Shown here: piece by piece, positions 31,601 through 40,270 of the stretch
How positions within the stretch are numbered: position 1 is the stretch's first letter
Layout: each line of letters opens with the position of its first letter
IMG/VR virus record: IMGVR_UViG_3300042010_000106
Coordinates: 124,001 to 188,000 of that record
From: a virus
Strand: one strand, 5' to 3'
DNA length: 64,000 nt
Notes under the pieces: generated by a model
Told to the model about the DNA's origin: nothing
The model's input: the letters and a program-made list of their open reading frames with translations, nothing else
Databases searched by the model: none
Position numbers and translations under genes: made by a program

Positions 31601-33285
31601 TTGAGTGTAACTGTGAATTGCGTTGTGCCTGTGCTGTTATACGGAACCGTTAATTGCTGTCCTGCAAAACCTTTGAAGTTGAGCGTTACGGAATCATTTG
31701 CAGCAGAAACAGACAAACCATAAGTCGCGTTTCGTGCCGCATTACCCGTATAAATCGGCGTCAGTTGTAACGCGCCTGCGCCAGTAAATGTATTGAGTGC
31801 TGCTGTAGCTGGCAGGTTTGTTTGTTGCGCAACCATTGTGAAAGCCGCACCAACCGTTCCCGTAAGGAAAGATTGCGCACCAGCCACGGTATTTGCACTC
31901 GCGCTTGTACCGCCTGCGCGTGAGCCTGTATCAACTTCACGTAGCCAATCAATACCTTTATTGAAAGTTGCAACACCGCCGCCTGATACGCCTGTACCAC
32001 CGGGAGCAGTTAAAAACAAACCTTCTGTTGTAGCAATTGTGGAAGCGCCGCCATTCAACGTGGAATCGTTCTGTGTAACGGTTCCGTTTACGTTCATGTT
32101 GGTGCGGCCACCAGAACCAGCCGCTTGAACGATTGCTAAAACTAACGTTGTGTCAGCAGCCGGGGTGAAAACAAAATCACCGGGCGTATTGTATTCAGTA
32201 CGTACCCAACTTGCGGGCGTTGCACTGAATGGCAAAACAGGAACGATTGCAGGAGGTTTAGGGTTCAAACCGTCTGCACTTGTTTGCACTGGCCCGTAAA
32301 CACTTAATTCCATCAAACGTGTACGATCAAGCCCGCCATTGTTGTAACCCATGATGCTGGCGCCGAAATCGTTTGTCCACGTACCCCAAACAGAACCAGA
32401 AGGCCCATCGGCTGGAATCAAAAGTGTGTTTACTTTGCCGCGACCCCACGGAACGCCGAGGTCATCGGTTGGTGTAACCGTAACGTCAATCAAACGGTGA
32501 ACAGTGAAATCGCCTTTTACCGTTGGCGTACCGTTTGAATAACCGAGTGCAATTGTTTTACCCCACGAATAAAAATAGAACTCAACTTTTCGTGGTTTTA
32601 TTGGGCTTGGAAATTGAAGCGCAACCCAATCAATAATAGCGTTTGCACCAACGTTACCACCAGACCAGCCGCTTGCAGTGTTGCCATCGTTTACCGCTGC
32701 AACTGTACCGAAATCGTTGTATTGCGAAGAGCAAATAGCTGTGCCAATTTGCTTAGCCCATTCAGGTTCTAATGCGTTGACGCCTCTGACAACTACTTCG
32801 TTGATACTGAGGTTTGTGTTAGCACTGCCCGGTGTATTCGTAAGCGCACTGAAACTGTTGCTGTCACTGTACAGAACTATGCCGGGAATTTGTGAAGCGT
32901 TAACAAGAAAACGTAAATTCGTGCTGACGTTGATTACGCTGCCATCTGCATCAGTCTGTCCGTTTACGGTGTAGCTTTGCAGCGGAATAATATCTGCCTT
33001 TGTAAAACTTGCAGACGCAGGATCGGCACCTTGTGCCCACGTACCAATGCGAATGCTGTTACCCCAAGACGCGAAGTTGATTACGATGTCTTCTACGTTT
33101 TTCGGGCCTACAAATTTGATACCAACAAAGTTTAAAAGCGATGTTGTTGCGTCTACGTTCGAACCAATCCAGCGCCGACCATCCGCCAAACCATCATTGA
33201 TTGACGATGGCGCATAGTTCACGTTGTTACTGGAGTACCATACGTTTTTATCGCAAAACGCTGTCCCAATTATTTCTGTTGCCAT
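28627..33285 (-). CDS. Giant tail fibre/adhesin (1,552 residues) with discoidin-like, glycine-rich and TQxxEL repeats
   Basis: 1,552 residues. The start has two similar blocks (about 1-170 and 178-345): IGTAFCDKNVWYSSNNVNYA and IGTAICSSQYNDFGTVAAVN, each with N-D-G-x-A/T and W-x-G-G/S, like coagulation-factor 5/8 C (discoidin) domains. Glycine-rich blocks follow (GSGGAPGGKGGDGVVVIYEF; GAGGGTVNTYTGPSA; GWSGGGVQGAGDGINNSAWP). At about 908-1025 a roughly 20-residue unit, T-Q-T-A/S-E-L-V-L-Q-K, repeats about six times. The last 500 residues are beta-rich and repeat 'Q-A/T-Y-Y-G' (TQAYYGSKI; TQAYYGDYN; TQTYYGMFG). Probably a long appendage with host-binding regions. Confidence 0.8.
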   Translation of the reverse strand: MATEIIGTAFCDKNVWYSSNNVNYAPSSINDGLADGRRWIGSNVDATTSLLNFVGIKFVGPKNVEDIVINFASWGNSIRIGTWAQGADPASASFTKADIIPLQSYTVNGQTDADGSVINVSTNLRFLVNASQIPGIVLYSDSNSFSALTNTPGSANTNLSINEVVVRGVNALEPEWAKQIGTAICSSQYNDFGTVAAVNDGNTASGWSGGNVGANAIIDWVALQFPSPIKPRKVEFYFYSWGKTIALGYSNGTPTVKGDFTVHRLIDVTVTPTDDLGVPWGRGKVNTLLIPADGPSGSVWGTWTNDFGASIMGYNNGGLDRTRLMELSVYGPVQTSADGLNPKPPAIVPVLPFSATPASWVRTEYNTPGDFVFTPAADTTLVLAIVQAAGSGGRTNMNVNGTVTQNDSTLNGGASTIATTEGLFLTAPGGTGVSGGGVATFNKGIDWLREVDTGSRAGGTSASANTVAGAQSFLTGTVGAAFTMVAQQTNLPATAALNTFTGAGALQLTPIYTGNAARNATYGLSVSAANDSVTLNFKGFAGQQLTVPYNSTGTTQFTVTLNGNAIDGATASSGGFSRTYTLATTGDQTLVLTKVDSSVGTLGIASITFGNFGQAGSISGGSGRLAQAYIIPKVLNVHVGAGGIGQAGGQTVAAAQNGLRGSGGAPGGKGGDGVVVIYEFKGSVVFERPIVPLFPNYNNLTAELVGIYRTNFIGQGLGTKQNYVHKLRPRTKYVYVIMTGAGGGTVNTYTGPSASVPNDPAIVSIGAKTFTAGSGSSSYRIMSGTSGQYPCNAGDGGIFTSNAETIYQTNGPGGSNFASPNSSGVVGNYGWSGGGVQGAGDGINNSAWPGGAGSTAMFILSGDDIASGTIDIQVPGGGRAPATGQYDVGNPGAVFIFETESGFGFATTQLSELLLTKSAIAATTVTQTAELVLQKSALGPIRTSQVAELVLVKDTSVPDMQVANVYATLVYDAPPTGMNITQTSELVLQKEKIGGTATTQTAQLVLQKTARSPYRLTQVSELFLVAETPTIFWLNFGTLDNPIRFQLYDSAIGRASSVPPNCKIQIEGYFAEGTHLVINGVPSGIVANVQNNDRVYIHGGVTNYWQKTMPVYAYYEENGETARLLVGSWNINQPVLVPKHTQAYYGSKITPSWLQSRTGFSAAALQSFVTKALMSLVQLTTEAVHNLFGSLVDLIQEKTSVNTRIAEVTIGWDMSKALSKVSDTVVWDYVQALSTDVKNVVTWGTLKAQTSDFKQADFIDTKALYGNVETSYDVRSGSGLSYFASSGVTLLSTNYAHFELDTTFTQAYYGDYNAAEFVDQKAGYGNVDTEYVYYAVDHSVHYTVVYVAVPSSSTTILFDMEPMSTKAYSVLSGMLWERSVAQGTGHWVIPTDVALHTQTYYGMFGADGVDANSGHSEYTERETLAINGPQQGYFGTTSLWMQNYSAYAERSPTIKRSEKTALFDVTPIKTTAKNGVYNLKPFLDMQSVNQIGPASLYKGFDSLSDIEAFTENFAGVHIGMKYNGYVYTLDVDKSFICEIFNNGPVKWLLQGG

Positions 33286-33330
33286 ACGAACTCCGAAGGC
33301 GGGAAGTTTTTACGCTCCCCGCCATTTTAT

Positions 33331-35346
33331 TTAGAACGTACCGTTTGCAGTACCCGGAGGTGTAATGGTTACGCCACGCGGATTCGACAGCCGAATTTGT
33401 ACCGTTTTCTGTGGCGGATTTGGAACGTCTGTGCCGATGATCGTTACGGGGATTTGTTTCTCAGATTCGCCCGCTTCAAACATCATTGTGCCGCTCGCTG
33501 TTTCGTAATCTGGTTCGCCGAAATCGAACACCATATCGGTGAATGCAGAACTTGCTTGCGAGTAAGTGAAGAAGCCGAAATTGCAGCTTGTGTTAAACAC
33601 TGCCAAATCAGGATCGGTACTCACGTTGCAAGTAAGCGGCGTTGCGTCCAGAACATCAGAACCGAACGGCGTTGCAAACGCACGCAGAACAGGGCCGTCA
33701 CGATCAATTTTCACCGTGGAATATGCGCCCGACCATGCGTGACCAGTTGCACCGATATCAACTTCAGAAATCACTTTGATTACGACATTGTTTCTTACGT
33801 AAGAAAGTTGGAAGTTTTTCGATGTCGAACCAGCAGCCATACCACCTTGGTTACGGTTTGCAACGATCATGTGGTTTGCGCCAGCATCACGAACAAATGC
33901 CAACACCAGACCCATTGCATCGTCGTCCGCATCGGTAGAACTGAGTTTCGCTTGTGCCGAGAAGAAGTTGAAAGCATTCGGACTCAACAACGAAACGTAA
34001 TTACCGCTGTTTTTAATCGACTCAATATGATCGCCAGTCAGCACCATATTGTTCGCGTCATCGGCGGCAGGAATTTGCATACCCGGCAGATAAAGCGCTG
34101 CACCAGAAGCATGCGACCAGTTCTGATAATTGTCGTAGGTATTTGGAATCGGAATTCCTGAACCTTTCGCATCATTCGAAACGGTTTCCCAATCAACCAA
34201 ACATGTGCGTTTTGCAGCAGTGTTCAACACAAGATCATAGAACATGACGTTGGTTGTTGCAGGATCATCAGGACGCACAGCAGTTGTATCGTAAACCTGT
34301 ACAGCGGAGAACGGTTCGGTATCCAGCAAAACTACGCGCCAGTTGAAATCTACATCCGCAACCGCTTCACCAAATGTCACAGTAAACGAACCGGTTGTTG
34401 TGCCTTGATCGGTGCTAGTTGCAAGCACGTACGATTGTGCGCCGGAATATTTGTTGAAACTGATATACACGCGTGGAAGCCGTGCAGTTTCACCGTCAAA
34501 TTCATAGGTAATTGTCAGCGCTTGAACAGGCGCAACCGATTTGAATTCGCCGTAAACTTCCAACGTTGCATCATTCGTTTCGAGCGTGTGATATTCACCT
34601 ACACGCGGATCAGCATTTTGTCGCGGGTTATTTGTGAACAATGCAGAAACACCGGGCGGGCCTTGAATACCTTGACCGGGTGCGCCTGTTTCGCCTTGCG
34701 GGCCTTGTTGACCTTGCAAACCGCGTTCGCCTTGTGGGCCAGTCGGGCCTATTGGGCCATTCAAACCAGTTTCACCGATTTGACCTTGTGGGCCTGTTGC
34801 GCCTGTCAAACCTTGCAAACCTTGTGGGCCGGTTGGGCCTTGTTGTCCGGGTGTTCCTTGTGGGCCTAATTGACCTTGTGGGCCAGTCGGGCCGGTTGGG
34901 CCAATGCTACCGGGCAAGCCTTGTGCGCCTTGCGGGCCTGTAGGGCCAACGGGGCCACGCGGGCCGATACCACCATAACCACCGGCAGGGCCAGCGGGGC
35001 CGACATCACCTTTAGGGCCAATACATCCCATCGGGCCGTCGCGTCCGTCTTTGCCGTTGCGACCATTTAAACCTTGCGCACCTTCAGGGCCAGTCGGGCC
35101 AGTTGCACCAACACCAATATTATTTACTGTTGGAAAACCTTCGGAACGAATTACAGTTCCGTCAGTATTTGTAATTGTGAAAACGCCAGTTTCTTTATCG
35201 TAAACCGCAGTTTTTACGCCACCTTGTGCCGCCGTTTCGTCGGTACTCGGTTCAAATTCAACGCCCGTATCTTTCAGCACTGCGCCCGGTACAGAGCGAG
35301 ACGTGCTAATCATCGACGGTGGTACTTTTGTTAATCCGCCAGCCAT
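33331..35346 (-). CDS. Collagen-like fibre protein with Calx-beta-like C-terminus
   Basis: 671 residues. N-terminal anchor [20 protein letters not shown], then [20 protein letters not shown], then about 50 Gly-X-Y triplets (residues about 79-232) with one conserved Cys ([10 protein letters not shown]). The rest is a beta-rich head, closing with a Calx-beta-like segment ([35 protein letters not shown]-x-x-K-x-I-x-V, then T-V-x-x-x-L-S-N-P). Collagen-like phage proteins form trimeric triple helices. It shares its anchor with three other genes in the window. Confidence 0.88.
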   Translation of the reverse strand: MAGGLTKVPPSMISTSRSVPGAVLKDTGVEFEPSTDETAAQGGVKTAVYDKETGVFTITNTDGTVIRSEGFPTVNNIGVGATGPTGPEGAQGLNGRNGKDGRDGPMGCIGPKGDVGPAGPAGGYGGIGPRGPVGPTGPQGAQGLPGSIGPTGPTGPQGQLGPQGTPGQQGPTGPQGLQGLTGATGPQGQIGETGLNGPIGPTGPQGERGLQGQQGPQGETGAPGQGIQGPPGVSALFTNNPRQNADPRVGEYHTLETNDATLEVYGEFKSVAPVQALTITYEFDGETARLPRVYISFNKYSGAQSYVLATSTDQGTTTGSFTVTFGEAVADVDFNWRVVLLDTEPFSAVQVYDTTAVRPDDPATTNVMFYDLVLNTAAKRTCLVDWETVSNDAKGSGIPIPNTYDNYQNWSHASGAALYLPGMQIPAADDANNMVLTGDHIESIKNSGNYVSLLSPNAFNFFSAQAKLSSTDADDDAMGLVLAFVRDAGANHMIVANRNQGGMAAGSTSKNFQLSYVRNNVVIKVISEVDIGATGHAWSGAYSTVKIDRDGPVLRAFATPFGSDVLDATPLTCNVSTDPDLAVFNTSCNFGFFTYSQASSAFTDMVFDFGEPDYETASGTMMFEAGESEKQIPVTIIGTDVPNPPQKTVQIRLSNPRGVTITPPGTANGTF

Positions 35347-35362
35347 AAAAATATTCCTTAAA

Positions 35363-35388
35363 ATTGCCCTCCATTTCTGAAGGGCGAA
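35363..35388 (-). terminator. Probable weak terminator
   Basis: Minus strand GCCCT and AGGGC pair around a ten-base loop, with AATTTT after the stem. It lies in the gap between the genes at 35393 and 35346. The stem is only five pairs, so partial termination is more likely. Confidence 0.45.
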
Positions 35389-35392
35389 TTGA

Positions 35393-38300
35393 TTAGCTCA
35401 TGCCGGAAAAATCGAGGTCAGACCATTTCCCTTTCCAGCCAGCAGCGGCAGTGCTATAAATAACCTGTCCTGCTTGGTTGTAAAGTGTGAACCAGCAATA
35501 GTTCGGATTCTTCGATTTCAGGTTGTAGCAACGAATGTGCATTTTTTGCGGGCCTGCTTCCAATGCAAACAATCCGCCAGCAGTGGAAACAGCTTGGCAG
35601 CCTACATAAACGCCGAGCTGGTCATCTGCACCGCCTACAACGTAATACAAACCATCCGCTGGAATGTTGATATCACGTTCTGCACTCCACCAATTGTAAT
35701 TCGGGCCACCACTTCCGATGCTTGGGGAAATGTGAATCACTGTGCGACCGCCGTAAAACGATTGATAAAGTGGAACACCTACAGTGCCCGCAACAACATC
35801 ACCAATTGCAGAAGCTTGTCCCGGCAGACCCGGCAACGAAACAGAAACGGCTTGACCTGCGCCATTCAAAATTGCCCAGTTACACCACGCAACGTTACCG
35901 CCTGTGTTGCGATAAATAACTGTGATTGGAACTGCACCGCCCGGATGCGCAAAAGTGAATGTATCAATATCTCGCCAGTTCGAATTTTTATCGCGAATGT
36001 GATTACAGTTGACGTAGAAACTTGCAACGTCGTCCGCAGTCCATTTAACGGTGTATGTTCCGGCTGGAAGGTTTGGTGTGTACTGCAACGAATAATTGAT
36101 TCCGTTTGGCTGGCTTCCGTTTCCGTGCAAAGAAGTCCGCACTTGTACGCTGCCATAACCAACCGTGTAGTTTGTAGAACCACCACCGCCACTTTGTTGC
36201 TTCTCAATTGTGTTGCCACTAATCAAGCAAGAAGTAGCGAATTGATTACACGTTGGTTTCACACCGCCGTTGATAATACGTCCGCGCCAATCCGCAGCAT
36301 TCGACGAATAAATAATCTGATTCGAAGGATCGAGAACACACATTGAAGCATATGCGTTCCGACGACCACCGCCCGCCGATTGATAATTGATGAACAAATG
36401 ACGTGTGCCACGATTCACCGCTGTACGCACACGGGTTGCACGTGCGACAGAACCACCACTCGACTGCGCGATCAGATTACAATCCATGTAAAGCTGTGCA
36501 CCATCTTTGCCGAAGAAAATGAACGTATAAATACCCGAAACCGGGAACGTCATTTCTCTTTCCATCACGTACGAAGCACCGCCGTAAGAAGCGAGCGCTT
36601 TTTGTACGAACATTCGGCGAGACAAACGGTTTACGAATTCACACGCGCCACCATCGTTAACCGCTACCAAAGTCGCTTGATCACACTGGTAATTGTTTTC
36701 GTTGATGATTGTTCCGATTGCCGCAGGACGTTCAGCTTTCACACCAGTCAGGTTATAAATCTCAACCTTGAACTGTACGTTCGGCCCCATCAAATCCGTG
36801 CCGCAAATTGGAACGCAAATATCAATGCCATTTTCAGAGCATGCAGGAATGTGCCCGGTGCTTTGAGTTTTGTTGTAATCGGCGCCGTAGTTCAGCGGTT
36901 CTGGTACAGGTTCCGAAGTCAGCGAGCCTGTTTTAGAACGCCATTGATATGCGGATGCGTTCGTTGCAAATACAACCTGTCCGTTTCCGAGGATCGCACA
37001 CTTAACCCAACCCGGTGTGCAATGCGGAACGTTTTGATACATGATCGAAAGTGTTTGCAGACCTTTACGACCGACAAAGTTTGTTTGCTGGTTTGCTTCC
37101 CACGTCGAAGATTTTTGCACCTTCAATTCGCAATCCAGATAGATGTAGCAGTTATCGTCCGCTGTTCCGATCCACGTATAAACGCCGTCGTAAGGCAGAT
37201 TGATTTCTGTTTCCATCACGTAATACTGACCACCTTGCGCGCAGTTGTAGCCGTGAGCTTGCGAGCAAATTCGATAAGCACCATAACCGCCAATGTTTAC
37301 GTCGTTTGTCGAGTAGGCAAATTGCACACCAGTTTCAGACAAAATGTCGCAATAAAGCGAAGGTGTAATCGAGCCGGGAATAATGCAATCACCCTGCGCT
37401 TCAATTGCATCGAGTGGCGTTGTTTTGAAACTGAAATTCACGTCACGCGGAGTGCGGTGATTCAAACGTGCGCGGAAACACAGGTAATTCACTTGACCTT
37501 TCTTCAGACGAACTTTCGAACCGTCGTCGATGATCAAACGTGCAAAAGGAACCGGGCAACTAACTGTCATTGCCCAATCAGGGCAGCACGGGCCGAGAAC
37601 ACGCACGTGAATTGTCGTACCGTTTTTCGGATAGAATTCAAAGTAGAAACGCTGGTGGCCACTTACAAATCCATCAGTACCACCGACCACGATATCATTC
37701 GGGTAGGTGCCTTGATAAAAGATCATTTGCACAGGATCAGCAGCAAAGAATTCTACGACGACATCGCCTTCTGCTTTGCCTGAATAATCGTAGTAAATGT
37801 CGTTGTATTGCGCGCCCTGTCCGACTTGTGCGTAAACAGGATCGAGCGTTGGATTCAACGGCAAACACAAAACGTCGTCCGGCACTGGCATGCAGAACAT
37901 TGGAAACACCCGGCTACCGCGTTGCTCAGGGCAGTAGATCGAATATTGCCATTTGTTGTAATTGCGTGGTGCATCGTAACGAACAATAATGAAATCATCG
38001 CCGCCGACGCTAGTGAAATTGAACGGAATGGAAATCGCCGAATATTGATTCGTACCAGAATTCAAACTGGCTGCTTGTGCAATCATTCCGCCGTTGTAAA
38101 ACACAGAAACGGTAACAGGCGCCACGCCCTGAACAGTCAGGTCAATGTGCATGATACCGTTGGCGGGAATTCGATGTACCATTTCGTAACTTGCTGCACC
38201 GGGAACAACGCGATGATCTTCATTTACGCGGCATGGCAGGTTAGGGCCAAATGTTCCGAAGCATGGTGCTGGGCGTTCATAGTTCGTCAATTGAACGACG

Positions 38301-39004
38301 TTTACTTCGCCCAATTTGATTCGCCACCGCGCATTCGCAGGAGCATCAACACGAACGGTTAGGAAATTGTTTGCAGGACGCGGAACACCGCAATCAACTT
38401 CACGCAATTCAGGTGGTTCGGCATTGTAGAAAATGTTGAAGTAATTGCCGCTGGTTTTGCTATCACCAAGCAATTCGCAACCGTGATAAATACGGAAACG
38501 AACACCGGGATCTAATTCAAGTGCGCTAACGTCAATTGCACCCGATGCAGAACCAGCCCAAACCAACATTTCATTTATTTCTGCTGTTTCACCATACAAC
38601 GTAACGGGCAATGCCTCGGCTACAGCGTTTGGCAGCAATGGTGCGGTTGCAAAGAAACGACCGCCAGCCACATCAAAATTTGGTGTGTGTCCTGTATATG
38701 TTTTCGGTGCCAATCCGTCGCAGGTTGAAACCAAATAGCCAGTTGGGCCACCGGTTTTAAATTCCCCGCTATCAAAATCTCCCGCGTAACCCGGCCAGCA
38801 TTCAACCATTTCTTCAGGTGGGCAATAGTCAACGCCGCTATCACATTCAATCGTTAACCAATATTCATTTGAACCATGGCGAACGCGCAAATCGTTAACC
38901 GGATCAATTCGAAACCACGTCCCATCATCCTGATAAACATTCCATTCACTTTCACAAATGTCCAGATTGGCATCTTGTGGAGTGCGTATGGTCAACTGAC
39001 TCAT
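35393..39004 (-). CDS. Large virion protein with four PA14-like modules and Cys-bracketed domains
   Basis: 1,203 residues from ATG 39004 (GAAGGA upstream; a longer frame is possible but less likely). The first 580 residues hold Cys-bracketed beta domains similar to those of the gene at 40271. Four PA14-like modules follow at about 594-690, 811-910, 965-1055 and 1100-1195; each has G-x/I-Y-T/Y-x-x-x-x-x-x-D-D/G-x-x-x-x-Y/V-D/N-C ([80 protein letters not shown]). PA14 domains often bind sugars, so a receptor-binding role is inferred. Confidence 0.8.
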   Translation of the reverse strand: MSQLTIRTPQDANLDICESEWNVYQDDGTWFRIDPVNDLRVRHGSNEYWLTIECDSGVDYCPPEEMVECWPGYAGDFDSGEFKTGGPTGYLVSTCDGLAPKTYTGHTPNFDVAGGRFFATAPLLPNAVAEALPVTLYGETAEINEMLVWAGSASGAIDVSALELDPGVRFRIYHGCELLGDSKTSGNYFNIFYNAEPPELREVDCGVPRPANNFLTVRVDAPANARWRIKLGEVNVVQLTNYERPAPCFGTFGPNLPCRVNEDHRVVPGAASYEMVHRIPANGIMHIDLTVQGVAPVTVSVFYNGGMIAQAASLNSGTNQYSAISIPFNFTSVGGDDFIIVRYDAPRNYNKWQYSIYCPEQRGSRVFPMFCMPVPDDVLCLPLNPTLDPVYAQVGQGAQYNDIYYDYSGKAEGDVVVEFFAADPVQMIFYQGTYPNDIVVGGTDGFVSGHQRFYFEFYPKNGTTIHVRVLGPCCPDWAMTVSCPVPFARLIIDDGSKVRLKKGQVNYLCFRARLNHRTPRDVNFSFKTTPLDAIEAQGDCIIPGSITPSLYCDILSETGVQFAYSTNDVNIGGYGAYRICSQAHGYNCAQGGQYYVMETEINLPYDGVYTWIGTADDNCYIYLDCELKVQKSSTWEANQQTNFVGRKGLQTLSIMYQNVPHCTPGWVKCAILGNGQVVFATNASAYQWRSKTGSLTSEPVPEPLNYGADYNKTQSTGHIPACSENGIDICVPICGTDLMGPNVQFKVEIYNLTGVKAERPAAIGTIINENNYQCDQATLVAVNDGGACEFVNRLSRRMFVQKALASYGGASYVMEREMTFPVSGIYTFIFFGKDGAQLYMDCNLIAQSSGGSVARATRVRTAVNRGTRHLFINYQSAGGGRRNAYASMCVLDPSNQIIYSSNAADWRGRIINGGVKPTCNQFATSCLISGNTIEKQQSGGGGSTNYTVGYGSVQVRTSLHGNGSQPNGINYSLQYTPNLPAGTYTVKWTADDVASFYVNCNHIRDKNSNWRDIDTFTFAHPGGAVPITVIYRNTGGNVAWCNWAILNGAGQAVSVSLPGLPGQASAIGDVVAGTVGVPLYQSFYGGRTVIHISPSIGSGGPNYNWWSAERDINIPADGLYYVVGGADDQLGVYVGCQAVSTAGGLFALEAGPQKMHIRCYNLKSKNPNYCWFTLYNQAGQVIYSTAAAGWKGKWSDLDFSGMS

Positions 39005-39044
39005 AGCAATTTCCTTCGGTTTTAATATGTTTAAATTACCGAAA

Positions 39045-39078
39045 AACAACGAAAGGGGCGCAAAGGCCCCTTTAATTG
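39045..39078 (-). terminator. Rho-independent terminator after a collagen-like gene
   Basis: AAAGGGGC (39052-39059) pairs exactly with GCCCCTTT (39066-39073) around a six-base loop; on the minus strand CGTTGTTTTT follows. It separates the collagen-like gene at 39101 from the PA14-like gene. Confidence 0.8.
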
Positions 39079-39100
39079 TGTAGCTTTTTACAAACGTTTA

Positions 39101-39619
39101 TTACGGTTTCACCCACAATGTTCCGGGTTTTACGTAACTGCCTTCCGCTTGGCTTGGGTCTTCGCTTTGAATAAAGATTTGAACAAATCCGTCTTCGCCA
39201 CGTGGCCCCGGTGTTCCTTGTGGCCCCGGTGGGCCTTGAATACCTTGTGGCCCGCGTGGGCCTTCAGGGCCGACATCACCGCGAGGGCCTGCTGGGCCTT
39301 GGCAACCGGTTGGCCCTTGTTCACCATCACGACCATCTGCACCGTCAACACCATTCATTCCGCTTAAACCACGTGGGCCAGCGGGGCCTTGCACAATGCT
39401 ATTCGTTGTAAAAAATCCATCAACTTTAATGAATGTGTTATCACTCAATGTCAGTTGAAGAACGCCTGTCAATTGTTCCAAATGCCCGCTAACCAAAACA
39501 GGACTTTGTGATTCATCCTGTTCGGCAACTTGCAAACTTGTACCCGTGTTTTTCAGGTTTGCACCAACGCGACCGCGTGCACGAACCATTTCCACGGGCA
39601 CCCGTGTTAACTCACCCAT
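39101..39619 (-). CDS. Collagen-like protein, short form
   Basis: 172 residues. Anchor start [20 protein letters not shown], then [20 protein letters not shown], then about 25 Gly-X-Y triplets including [20 protein letters not shown] with the family Cys. The C-terminus [20 protein letters not shown] then PGTLWVKP resembles the end of the gene at 39632. Probably trimeric and attached by the same type of anchor as the other collagen-like proteins. Confidence 0.85.
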   Translation of the reverse strand: MGELTRVPVEMVRARGRVGANLKNTGTSLQVAEQDESQSPVLVSGHLEQLTGVLQLTLSDNTFIKVDGFFTTNSIVQGPAGPRGLSGMNGVDGADGRDGEQGPTGCQGPAGPRGDVGPEGPRGPQGIQGPPGPQGTPGPRGEDGFVQIFIQSEDPSQAEGSYVKPGTLWVKP

Positions 39620-39631
39620 AAAAATGCTCCT

Positions 39632-40258
39632 TTAACCGCAGTTATAATCGGCGTTTGGATTTACCCAAAGCATTCCGTGCACGCGTGCTTCTTCTGCCGG
39701 TTCAACCGTTGAAACAACGATATTCATAAAACCTTCAGGGCCACGCGGGCCGGGTTTACCTTGTGGGCCTTGATCACCACGCGGGCCTTTCGGGCCTTGT
39801 GGCCCTTGTGGGCCGGTGGGGCCTATTGGGCCTTGCAAACCTGTTGGGCCGACAGGGCCAGTTGGGCCGATTGGCCCCGGTTGACCAGTGCGACCGGTTT
39901 CACCTTTCGGGCCTGTTTGTCCAATTGCACCTTGAGGGCCAGCACAACCGGGGCCACCGGCTGCACCATCGCGACCATCTTTTCCAATTTTCCCATCCTT
40001 TCCCGCTAAACCTTGTGGCCCCGTAGGGCCTGCTGGAATTTTGTCTGGAGTAGGAAAACCCGAAGTGCGAATTTCTTGGCCGTTCGCGAAACGCAGAGTT
40101 AAAACACCCTGCGAAGCGTCGAACAACATTGAAGCAACTTCTGAAACTTCCGTATCTTTCGGCGAAGTGGCGGCAAGTCGTTCGTTCTTAACTTCAAGAA
40201 CGCTCGAATCTTTTTCACCCTTTGCACGAATCATCGGCGTTGGGATTTTCGTTAGCAT
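39632..40258 (-). CDS. Collagen-like protein, intermediate form
   Basis: 208 residues. Anchor start [16 protein letters not shown], then [20 protein letters not shown], then about 35 Gly-X-Y triplets with [10 protein letters not shown] (family Cys). The C-terminal cap ([20 protein letters not shown] then [12 protein letters not shown]) shares its LWV-N/K-P ending with the next collagen-like gene. Adjacent copies imply duplication of a collagen-like cassette. Confidence 0.85.
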   Translation of the reverse strand: MLTKIPTPMIRAKGEKDSSVLEVKNERLAATSPKDTEVSEVASMLFDASQGVLTLRFANGQEIRTSGFPTPDKIPAGPTGPQGLAGKDGKIGKDGRDGAAGGPGCAGPQGAIGQTGPKGETGRTGQPGPIGPTGPVGPTGLQGPIGPTGPQGPQGPKGPRGDQGPQGKPGPRGPEGFMNIVVSTVEPAEEARVHGMLWVNPNADYNCG

Positions 40259-40270
40259 TTCTGCATTCCT

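Noticed and set aside
33298-33324. GC-rich inverted repeat as terminator after the collagen-like gene boundary
   Set aside because: GGCGGG/CCCGCC arms pair, but no T run follows on the minus strand and the region also holds the Shine-Dalgarno of the next gene; function uncertain, so not listed as a terminator.
34650-35110. Periodic GGGCC-type DNA repeats as a possible CRISPR or regulatory repeat array
   Set aside because: The nine-base periodicity comes from Gly-X-Y codons of the collagen-like protein; there are no spacer-repeat units of CRISPR length.
36380-37783. Open frame of 467 codons on the plus strand inside the PA14-like gene
   Set aside because: Antisense to a gene with clear domain repeats; composition (Arg, Cys, His, Thr rich) is typical of a shadow frame.
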